Source: an uncultured Bacteroidota bacterium (GTDB taxonomy: Bacteria > Bacteroidota > Bacteroidia > JADZBD01). From it: 44,778 nt of DNA. The notes under the pieces are model-generated. The model ran no database searches and was not told the DNA's origin. It was given only the letters and a program-made list of their open reading frames with translations. Of this stretch, positions 35,001-41,210 are shown piece after piece; the stretch's first letter is position 1; the number at the start of each line of letters is the position of its first letter. A program made the position numbers and the translations under genes. Where the stretch lies: NCBI GenBank assembly GCA_937924855.1, contig CALEYQ010000026.1, positions 1-44,778 on the forward strand, written 5' to 3'.

Positions 35001-35829
35001 TACCATTGGCAAGTCTGAGGGCTGCATTAATTCCCTGCGAAGTTGTATTACCAACACCCCATCTCCTTATATAAGTGAGAGCACCGGTTGTTTTGTCGGT
35101 TTTGATAAGAAGCGTGTTGCGGGGATAATCGCCGTCGCTGTTAAGTGTGCCCGCTCCCTCTGAGGAAATTCCCACAAAGAAATATCCATCCGAAGATTCG
35201 GCCACATCATTAATATAATGTTCATCAGGATTGGCAGTAGTGATGGTCCATACTCTGCTCCAAACTAATCCTCCGGTTGAGTTTACTTTGAAACCAAGTG
35301 CCGAAGTGGTGTCAACGGTATTTGGGGAAGAGCCATCCCAGAAATGATCCACACCTCCGCCTACAAGAAATCCGCCATCGCTGGTTTCAATAACCGAGGT
35401 AGCAAATTCAGATGAGGCATTTTGGGTCGGGTGATTGGGAAGCTGATACCTGAAAGCCCAGGTTACATTCCCGTTGTTGTCGAGGCGCACTAAAACTGCA
35501 CCACCACCACCACTGGTCGATTGTCCGGCCATGATAAATCCACCCGTACTCACATTTTTAATATCAGCAAAATTGGTTGCAAAGCTGGCAGTGTAGGATT
35601 TACACCACACAACAGTCCCCTGGGCATCAATTTTCATGGCATTGCCATAATACGGACCAAAAGAATTGTTGAGTCCGGCTATAACAAATTCACCGGCAGG
35701 AGTTTGAACCATGCCCCCGGTTATGTCAAAGGCACCCAGATCATAGGTGAACCGGAAGGTAGTCATCTGGCCAAAACAAAAATTTGTTGAGGCAACAAGG
35801 ACAAAAATGAGTTTTTTGTAAAATTTCAT
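32086..35829 (-). CDS. SprB-repeat giant surface adhesin with T9SS type B signal
   Basis: 1247 residues from the ATG at 35829 (MKFYKKLIFVLVASTNFCFG), which starts a signal peptide; a 14-codon extension to 35871 lacks signal-peptide logic. Residues about 22-440 are beta-propeller-like repeats (GGMVQTPAGEFVIAG, VIETSDGGFLVGG). Residues 471-1078 are eight SprB repeats of 74-77 residues, each with YTYxWS, ATGLxxGTYTVTVTDANGC and TVTINQP-like ends. A further Ig-like unit precedes the type B C-terminal domain (about 1160-1247: SPNNDGQNDFECV, IYDRWGEKVFET, CWDGTYKGRAI, VVSQKGNITLVK). Likely a cell-surface filament used in gliding or attachment. The SprF-like partner follows after 15 nt. Confidence 0.95.
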   Translation of the reverse strand: MKFYKKLIFVLVASTNFCFGQMTTFRFTYDLGAFDITGGMVQTPAGEFVIAGLNNSFGPYYGNAMKIDAQGTVVWCKSYTASFATNFADIKNVSTGGFIMAGQSTSGGGGAVLVRLDNNGNVTWAFRYQLPNHPTQNASSEFATSVIETSDGGFLVGGGVDHFWDGSSPNTVDTTSALGFKVNSTGGLVWSRVWTITTANPDEHYINDVAESSDGYFFVGISSEGAGTLNSDGDYPRNTLLIKTDKTTGALTYIRRWGVGNTTSQGINAALRLANGNILLGGYDDVHGFLISITGTGSGAPSVIFNRRLNGSVFGTIYVVQDIMENADGNYSLIGTSINPFSIPVALNTIIVKINSSTNALIFGRSYAPIGLSAILPEGGLASDQGYYVSMTDQQSTGFNYNIIRTNPNGQTNDPSSGCPGTAITPALGTISVTLTTPTSNNYNMLTSATFTPVVNNMTPVRTQHCLNIPSVLSASASSTNATCNGQCNGTGSATPTGGTPPYTYLWSPGGQTTQNVTGLCAGTYTVTITDAGPSTATATITVTQPSVLNSSISGSTMVTCNGGTNGSATVSASGGTPGYTYAWSPSGGTAATATGLGAGTYTVTTTDANGCTRTTTITITQPTAITVGTNSTQSGCSTPTGTATATPSGGNPGYTYAWAPGGQTTTTATGLAAGTYTVTVTDASGCTQTATVTVSAAGAPTVTLSSQTNVACFGGSTGSATASATGGTSPYTYAWSPSGGTNATATGLAAGNYTVTVTDANGCSATQTVTINQPASALSATTSSTQTGCASSIGTATANPSGGSPGYTYSWSPSSQTTQTATGLAVGIYTVTITDANGCTLTQTANVTAANGPVATLAASNDPSCNGGSDGNASISVSGGTSPYTYSWSPTGGTNANATGLSAGTYTVIVTDANGCTVAQTVTLSQPAAITVGTSSTNAGCTSATGTATATPTGGTPGYTYLWSAGAQTTQTATGLATGSYTVTITDANGCTATQTVTVSSNNPVTLTATGTAAGCTVANGTATASPANGASPYTYAWNNGQTTATATGLATGTYTVTVTDANGCSQTTTVTINQTAGPTAGVTATTTIITSGGNSQLTATGGGTYLWTPATGLSCVTCANPVASPAQTTTYCVTVTDGNGCTDSTCITITGDIPCGKIFVTNACSPNNDGQNDFECVMGNCIRTLFFAIYDRWGEKVFETSDPGICWDGTYKGRAIDPAVFVYHLEATLTSGEVVSQKGNITLVK
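32596..34419 (-). repeat. Eight tandem SprB repeats (coding)
   Basis: Units of 222-231 bp (74-77 codons). The conserved segment encoding DANGC starts at 32636, 32858, 33083, 33314, 33542, 33773 and 33998, measured at the plus-strand CCNTTGGC-like core. Units 2, 4 and 6 begin with a Cys-x-Gly-Gly type sequence (TCNGGTNGSA, ACFGGSTGSA, SCNGGSDGNA), whereas units 3, 5, 7 and 8 begin with Gly-Cys and then GTATA (GCSTPTGTATA). Such repeats are assembly- and recombination-prone. Confidence 0.9.
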
Positions 35830-35850
35830 GGGCTTTGTTTTTAAGCGCCA

Positions 35851-35883
35851 CGAATGTACAATAAGACCCAAACCTGAGCAAAA
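35851..35883 (-). promoter_or_regulatory. Possible promoter of the SprB-repeat gene
   Basis: On the minus strand TTTTG (35883-35879) is followed after 20 nt by TACATTCG (35858-35851), one mismatch from TAnnTTTG. The spacing fits the -33/-7 distance of the phylum. It ends 21 nt before the ATG. Confidence 0.35.
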
Positions 35884-35975
35884 GTGGGGTGTTTAAAATG
35901 TCATTTTTTTCCCACGGAAATTAACTAAATGGTTTTAGGGAAGGATGGGCGGTAAAATTTCGGAGGCGTTTAACC

Positions 35976-37406
35976 TTAAAATTTCCAACCCATGGTTAAG
36001 GAAATGGCCGAACTCCGCATGTCAAGTGCGGCGGGTTTTACGATGGCAGGATCGTAGAGGTAGTAATTTTCCTGTTGCGCGGTCCATATATAGGCAAGAT
36101 CTACAAAAGTATTGGCATCCTTAAATCCAATGCCGAAACTGTAGCTGGTGGAAATGGACTCATTGCCGGTTTTTGCCTTAAAGGGGTTTTCAGATAAAAT
36201 GTATCCGGCCCTTAGGGCAATAGGGCTCAGGTTAACCTCGGCTCCCACCCTTAAAATCCCGGCACTCTGGTACTTTTCCCTGATGGCCGAATTTTCCCTG
36301 TGATAATTATACAGTTTGGAACGAAGGCGGGCATCGGAATAATCTACAAACTCATAATCGGCACTTATCATTCCAATCTTCTTGTACACAAAAGCCAGCG
36401 ATCCTGTTACCCGGACCGGAGTGGTAAGGGTGTAATCAAAAGCTCCCTGCGGCGATTCGGAATTGTAACTGTTGGAGGTAAAATGACTCTCCATGGTTGA
36501 TGAGTACTGATCTGTCAGCTCAAAATAAGTAGGGGTTTGGAAAGAGCCACCAATTCTAATCCAATCAACGGGTTTAAAGATCATTCCAAACTTGGCATGA
36601 AATCCTGCCCCATTGGTAAGTAAATCGTTGCGAAGTGTAAATGATTTGAACCCGTATATGGAATCGTTTTCAACGGACTCGGTATGTGAAGATTCTTCAC
36701 GGTAGCGTATGTGTGGGAAGCCCATGGAAAATCCAAGGAACAATTTGTTGGCGTAATTTCCGCCAAAACCAAAAAAGGTTTCACCCATGGTGCCCCTCGT
36801 TTCTACAAATTTTTCCTGGAGCTGTCCGTAATTCTGTAATACATGATAATAGTTCCCATTCGAAACGGTATCCATCACCCAGGTATTCCAGGCCAGCAAA
36901 GAACCAAAGGGATCCAGAGTGTTTATGTCTTTCCCAAAGGAAGAACTGGAATAAACATCCAGAAGGGAGGAAGATTCATTTTTTCCGGTAATGGCTATGC
37001 GGTTGTGAAAATTATTCAGGCGGTTATATCCGAAGGCCAGTGCCACGCCTTTCCATTCCCGTTCTTCTCCGTCCTCAGCATGTGCCAGAACTAATCCACC
37101 ATTGGAAATGTTAAAGTTGGATTTGCTGTCGGAATGGAATGATTTTAAATAATCGGCATCGGTACTTCTGAGGAAGAAAGCGGGTGTAAACATAACTTCT
37201 CCCTTTCTGTAAATGGCCATTCCCGCAGGGTTGATTCCAATGGCGCTGAAATCGCCTCCCAAAGCTCCAAAAGCTCCTCCCATGGCTGAGAACCTTGCTG
37301 TTCCACCGAGATATTGCAATCTGGAATACCTGAGAGCATCAATTTCATTTTGCGACCACAATTGAAGGCTGAGTCCGGCCAATAGAAAGGTCAGGATATA
37401 TTTCAT
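35976..37406 (-). CDS. OmpP1/FadL-like outer-membrane transport protein
   Basis: 476 residues. A signal peptide (about 1-19, ending LWSQ) precedes NEIDALRYSRLQYLGGTARFSAMGGAFGALGGD and FSAIGINPAGMAIYRKGEVMFTP, the N-terminal plug pattern of FadL-like barrels in this phylum. Later strands (GVALAFGYNRLNNF, FGFGGNYANKLFLGFSMGFP, WIRIGGSFQTPTYFEL, YSFGIGFKDANTFVDLAYIW) and a C-terminal ISLTMGWKF with terminal Phe are as expected for outer-membrane insertion. Substrate unknown; long-chain hydrophobic molecules are typical for the wider family. It lies 40 nt after the lipoprotein gene and 146 nt before the adhesin gene, all on the minus strand. Confidence 0.88.
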   Translation of the reverse strand: MKYILTFLLAGLSLQLWSQNEIDALRYSRLQYLGGTARFSAMGGAFGALGGDFSAIGINPAGMAIYRKGEVMFTPAFFLRSTDADYLKSFHSDSKSNFNISNGGLVLAHAEDGEEREWKGVALAFGYNRLNNFHNRIAITGKNESSSLLDVYSSSSFGKDINTLDPFGSLLAWNTWVMDTVSNGNYYHVLQNYGQLQEKFVETRGTMGETFFGFGGNYANKLFLGFSMGFPHIRYREESSHTESVENDSIYGFKSFTLRNDLLTNGAGFHAKFGMIFKPVDWIRIGGSFQTPTYFELTDQYSSTMESHFTSNSYNSESPQGAFDYTLTTPVRVTGSLAFVYKKIGMISADYEFVDYSDARLRSKLYNYHRENSAIREKYQSAGILRVGAEVNLSPIALRAGYILSENPFKAKTGNESISTSYSFGIGFKDANTFVDLAYIWTAQQENYYLYDPAIVKPAALDMRSSAISLTMGWKF

Positions 37407-37446
37407 TACCTAATTTTTTTGTGAATTAAATACGGGCTTTTAGGAT

Positions 37447-38871
37447 TTATCTGGGGCGGGATGAACCACCTTTGGATCCGCCACCTCCGCCAAAACTACC
37501 TCCGCCGGAATGTCCTCCACCGCGTGGACTTGACATACCGCCCCCACTTTTCGGACTGGAATATCCGCCTCCGGAAGAAGGACTTTTTCCACCACCCGAC
37601 TTAGGGGTATAATCGTAAGACTTAGGAGCCGAACTCTTGGGTCCGTCATACGACTTTGGTGCCTGATTTTTGGGCGCATCGTATGACTTGGGAGCCTTGT
37701 AATCGGGTGAAGGCTGATTTTTGGGCCCTTCATAAGATCCCGGATTATTGGATTTGCCCGGGGCATCATAGGTTTTGGGTTGAGAAAATTCCCTGGGAGG
37801 TGAATGAGGATTACCGGCCCCATCATAACCCTGGGAAGAATTATTTCCTCCGCCCATGTTCGGATTATTATTTCCGCCTGCACCTGAATGATTTTTGGGT
37901 GAAGGCAGGTTATTTAAATTCTGATCCTTGCCGGTATTGCCATGATTCAAAACCTGTGGCTTGGGTGACCCGGTGAAATCATTATTATTTGCCTTAGGTG
38001 AAACGGAATTATTATTCTTTCCGGCATTTTCACTGTTGAAGCCTGCTCCTCCGGAATTTAATTCGGAAGAAGCATTTCCGTTCAGGTTATTTCCGGATTT
38101 GGGGTTTGAAACCAATTGACTGGTAACATATTTTTCGCCCAGAGAGGTATAAGGTGATCCGTTGGATGCAGTGGGTGAATTTCTGGGACCATAATAGAAA
38201 TTACCATTATCCAGACTGTTGTAATAAAGTCCGTTGTAAAAACCATCCCAGTAGCCATTGTTATATCCGGCCCAGTAGCCTCCCCAGCCACCGCCCCATC
38301 CGTAGCCGCAACCATATCCCCACCAGGGGTTATAGCCCCAACCGCCTCCCCAGCCCCAGCCCCAGCCGGGTCCGGCTCCCCACCAGGGATCGTACCAACC
38401 CCAATAAAAGGAAGGAGCGCATGAGTAGTAATAATAAGAAGGTCCCCACCAGGGATAACCAAGGTAAACACTCATGCCCCAGTGGTAAGGAACTCCTGAA
38501 TACCAGTAGGCATTGGTGTAATAGGAGTCATAATATCCACCGCCCCAGTTTACACCATTATGAAAACGGCGAAGCTGGGTGGAATAATAATAATCGTAGT
38601 AATCATCCTCATCAAAATTGGAATTTCCATTTCCATCATTCTGTGAGTCGATAACCTGAGGCTTCCGCTGCTGGTTGCCGGAAACATAGTCGTCCTGTTG
38701 CTGATTGTTGTCAACATTTCCATTCGCTTTTGGCTCAGGCTTTGGTTTTTTCTTTACATCCTTGGTGGAGTAATATATATCATCACTGTAGGAAGCAGTT
38801 CCCAATTTGCCCGAGGTACATGAGGTTCCCAGGAAAGCGATAAGAACCAAATAAAACATAAGTTTTTTCAT
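37447..38871 (-). CDS. Lipoprotein with Gly/Trp/Tyr-rich and Pro/Ser/Gly-rich low-complexity regions
   Basis: 474 residues from the ATG at 38871 (MKKLMFYLVLIAFLGTSC), chosen because it starts a lipoprotein signal with the lipobox Leu-Gly-Thr-Ser-Cys region at residues 14-18; a 28-codon extension lacks such logic. After an Asn/Gln/Asp-rich stretch comes a dense aromatic-Gly tract (about 130-240, for example GWGWGWGGGWGYNPWWGYG). The second half is Asn/Ser/Gly-rich with repeats of PKSYD(A/G/Y)PK, ending in a Ser/Gly/Arg tail (GGGGGSKGGSSRPR). Proteins of this type occur in Bacteroidota, sometimes under the misleading name vitellogenin II. Surface or matrix role inferred; no enzymatic motif. Divergent from proS. 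Confidence 0.8.
   Translation of the reverse strand: MKKLMFYLVLIAFLGTSCTSGKLGTASYSDDIYYSTKDVKKKPKPEPKANGNVDNNQQQDDYVSGNQQRKPQVIDSQNDGNGNSNFDEDDYYDYYYSTQLRRFHNGVNWGGGYYDSYYTNAYWYSGVPYHWGMSVYLGYPWWGPSYYYYSCAPSFYWGWYDPWWGAGPGWGWGWGGGWGYNPWWGYGCGYGWGGGWGGYWAGYNNGYWDGFYNGLYYNSLDNGNFYYGPRNSPTASNGSPYTSLGEKYVTSQLVSNPKSGNNLNGNASSELNSGGAGFNSENAGKNNNSVSPKANNNDFTGSPKPQVLNHGNTGKDQNLNNLPSPKNHSGAGGNNNPNMGGGNNSSQGYDGAGNPHSPPREFSQPKTYDAPGKSNNPGSYEGPKNQPSPDYKAPKSYDAPKNQAPKSYDGPKSSAPKSYDYTPKSGGGKSPSSGGGYSSPKSGGGMSSPRGGGHSGGGSFGGGGGSKGGSSRPR
38336..38363 (-). other. G-rich tract with four G4 runs on the coding strand
   Basis: On the minus strand GGGG runs lie at 38363-38360, 38357-38354, 38351-38348 and 38339-38336, with loops of 2, 2 and 8 nt, just outside the usual 7-nt limit for a canonical G-quadruplex. 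The tract encodes part of the Gly/Trp region of the lipoprotein, and codon choice (GGG at Gly, TGG at Trp) causes it. Confidence 0.4.
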
Positions 38872-38967
38872 GGTTTCAGATTTTTGATTTTCCGGTATTA
38901 ATAGTTTAAATAACTTAAATTCGCAGGACTTAGGCGGGCAAACCATACCCTGCACAATATTAAAGAT

Positions 38968-38980
38968 ACAAATTTTGTAC
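38968..38980. promoter_or_regulatory. Palindrome between lipoprotein gene and proS
   Basis: TACAAA-T-TTTGTA is a 13-bp near-perfect palindrome 13 bp before the proS ATG, in the 122-bp divergent region. A one-mismatch TATCTTTA box on the minus strand (38969-38962) could serve the lipoprotein gene. A binding site is possible but AT-rich symmetry may be chance. Confidence 0.35.
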
Positions 38981-38993
38981 CAATTTTGAAATT

Positions 38994-40466
38994 ATGAACA
39001 AGGAAGTTACGAGCAGGTCAAAGGATTATGCACAATGGTATAACGATCTGGTTGTCAAGGCCGACCTAGCCGATCACAGTGCTGTCAGGGGCTGCATGGT
39101 TATTAAACCTTACGGATTTGCTATTTGGGAACGCATGCAGGCCGTTTTAGATAAGATGTTTAAGGATACCGGCCACGTAAATGCATACTTCCCCCTTCTT
39201 ATTCCAAAATCCTTTTTCAGCAAGGAAGCCTCACACGTTGAGGGATTTGCGAAGGAATGCGCCGTGGTAACCCATTACCGCCTCAGAAACGGTGCCGATG
39301 GTGGCATTGAGGTTGATCCGGAGGCTAAACTTGAAGAGGAGTTAATCATTCGACCCACTTCCGAAACCATTATCTGGAACACTTATAAAACATGGGTTCA
39401 AAGCTATCGCGACCTGCCTATCCTCGTAAACCAATGGGCGAATGTGGTGCGTTGGGAAATGAGAACCCGGCTTTTTTTGAGAACCGCGGAATTTCTCTGG
39501 CAGGAAGGACATACCGCTCATGCCACAAAGGAAGAAGCGATTACCGAAACTGAAAAAATGCTGGGCGTTTACGCCGATTTTGCAGAAAACTGGCTGGCTT
39601 TGCCGGTAATAAAAGGTGTAAAAACAGCCAATGAAAGATTTGCAGGTGCACTGGATACTTATTGCATAGAAGCCCTCATGCAGGACGGAAAAGCGCTGCA
39701 GGCAGGAACCTCGCACTTTCTCGGACAAAATTTTGCCAAAGCATTTGATGTGAAATTCACCAATAAAGAAGGCAAGCACGATTTCGTGTGGGCCACTTCC
39801 TGGGGTGTTTCAACCCGCCTTATGGGTGCCCTGGTAATGGCACATGGCGACGACCGAGGATTGGTTTTGCCTCCTAATCTGGCTCCCAACCAGGTGGTGA
39901 TTGTACCTATTTATAAGAGTCTGGAAGAGCTTGAAAAAATCAGCGTGGTGGCAAAAGAAATTAAAGCCAAACTCAACAGCCTCGATATCCGCGTTCATTT
40001 CGATGATCGTGACAACCAACGTCCGGGATGGAAATTTGCCGAGTATGAATTAAAGGGAGTGCCGGTTCGCATTGCCATCGGCTCACGCGACATTGAAAAT
40101 AATTCCGTTGAAGTGGCCCGACGCGACAGCGGTGAAAAAATGGCCATTCCCATGGACAATCTGGCAACCACCGTTCAAAAACTGTTGTGGGATATTCAGG
40201 ATTCTATTTTTAATAAAGCACTTAACTACCGGAATGAAAATACACGGGAGGCAAATTCATGGGATGAGTTTGAAAGTATCCTGAATGATAAGGGTGGTTT
40301 TGTTTCGGCTCACTGGGATGGCACGGTTGAGACGGCCGATAAAATAAAAGACAAAACAAAAGCTACCATCCGCTGCATTCCCCTCGATGCAAAAAAAGAA
40401 AATGGAACCTGCATTCTTTCAGGGAAACCTTCAGAACAAAGGGTCTTGTTTGCAAAAGCGTATTAA
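38994..40466 (+). CDS. proS: Prolyl-tRNA synthetase (archaeal/eukaryotic-type)
   Basis: Charges tRNA-Pro with proline. The 490-residue protein belongs to the form without the editing insertion, common in Bacteroidota: class II motif 1 region (MVIKPYGFAIWERMQAVLD), motif 2 (IIRPTSETIIW, RWEMRTRLFLRTAEFLWQEGHTAH), motif 3 (GMST-type segment WGVSTRLMGALVMAHGDDRGLVLPP) and the anticodon-binding domain (DDRDNQRPGWKFAEYELKGVP). The C-terminal extension ends in a Tyr (VLFAKAY), as is usual in this form; its zinc cysteines appear reduced to two (RCIP, GTCIL). It begins 52 nt after an open region with a TACAAATTTTGTA palindrome and is followed 3 nt later by the next gene. Confidence 0.96.
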   Translation: MNKEVTSRSKDYAQWYNDLVVKADLADHSAVRGCMVIKPYGFAIWERMQAVLDKMFKDTGHVNAYFPLLIPKSFFSKEASHVEGFAKECAVVTHYRLRNGADGGIEVDPEAKLEEELIIRPTSETIIWNTYKTWVQSYRDLPILVNQWANVVRWEMRTRLFLRTAEFLWQEGHTAHATKEEAITETEKMLGVYADFAENWLALPVIKGVKTANERFAGALDTYCIEALMQDGKALQAGTSHFLGQNFAKAFDVKFTNKEGKHDFVWATSWGVSTRLMGALVMAHGDDRGLVLPPNLAPNQVVIVPIYKSLEELEKISVVAKEIKAKLNSLDIRVHFDDRDNQRPGWKFAEYELKGVPVRIAIGSRDIENNSVEVARRDSGEKMAIPMDNLATTVQKLLWDIQDSIFNKALNYRNENTREANSWDEFESILNDKGGFVSAHWDGTVETADKIKDKTKATIRCIPLDAKKENGTCILSGKPSEQRVLFAKAY

Positions 40467-40469
40467 ACC

Positions 40470-41165
40470 ATGACTGAAAAGCCGGTTAAATCGAAAATTG
40501 TAAAATTGTTAAAGGAAAAAGCCTGCCTCAAGCAGGATATTTTCGATTTGACCCAGAAAATATTTTCTGATTTCAGGGAAATACTTCGAGGTGTTTCTAT
40601 TGAATATGCCGGGGAAATAACTAAAAAAGATAAAAGGGTTATTGTTGAATTTAGAGACAAGGGCCCTCATCAATGTGAACTTCGGGTTGGAGGCGACCTG
40701 CTTATTTTTTACATGCATACCAATGTTTTTGAATTCGACCGCAGCCATGCCATGTGGAAAACCGGTTATGTGCAGGAAGATGAGACCCGCAGTTATTGCG
40801 GCATGATCATGATTTATAATTTTCTGCATGATTCTTTCAAATACAATCGTCCCGCTGATATCGGCTATTTAATAGGAAGGGTTTTCATCAATAAAGACCG
40901 GCATTTTTTTGTGGATGGGAAAAAACATCTGGGTTTTGTACACAACGATTTCATACATGAAAAACTGGGAACCAAGGAGATTCGCTCCGTGGTTGATCAT
41001 GCCATACTTTATGCCCTGGAATTTGATCTTTATACACCTCCCTATGACACCTTAAAAGAAATTTCTGTGGGTGAAATTCAGGAGGCCGGAAGTAATATGC
41101 AAATCCGGACCGGGAAAAGACTGGGGTTCCGCTTTTCTTCAGACCCTCCCGAAACCGGGGAATAA
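40470..41165 (+). CDS. Conserved cytoplasmic protein of unknown function
   Basis: 231 residues, no signal peptide or membrane segment. A basic helical start (KSKIVKLLKEKACLKQDIF) precedes a mixed alpha/beta body with DKRVIVEFRDKGPHQCELRVGGD, LIFYMHTNVFEFDRSHAMW and YCGMIMIYNFLHDSFKYNRPADIGYLIGRVFIN. Conserved-looking His and Asp residues (HTNVFEFDRSH, FVHNDFIHEKLG) could be catalytic or binding, but I know no match. The last part (DLYTPPYDTLKEISVGEIQEAGSNMQI) may be a separate lobe. It lies 3 nt after proS in the same direction, so the two are probably co-expressed, and is ended by the hairpin at 41171-41184. I recall similar proteins across Bacteroidota without a function. Confidence 0.82.
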   Translation: MTEKPVKSKIVKLLKEKACLKQDIFDLTQKIFSDFREILRGVSIEYAGEITKKDKRVIVEFRDKGPHQCELRVGGDLLIFYMHTNVFEFDRSHAMWKTGYVQEDETRSYCGMIMIYNFLHDSFKYNRPADIGYLIGRVFINKDRHFFVDGKKHLGFVHNDFIHEKLGTKEIRSVVDHAILYALEFDLYTPPYDTLKEISVGEIQEAGSNMQIRTGKRLGFRFSSDPPETGE

Positions 41166-41195
41166 AAAAAGGGACCGGAGTCCCCTTTCTTTTTA
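41163..41195. terminator. Bidirectional intrinsic terminator
   Basis: GGGAC (41171-41175) and GTCCC (41180-41184) form a stem with a CGGA loop, flanked by AAAAAAA on the left and CTTTCTTTTT on the right. It can end both the proS unit on the plus strand and the 43583-41211 gene on the minus strand. Confidence 0.8.
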
Positions 41196-41210
41196 ATCGA
41201 ACAGCACCAA

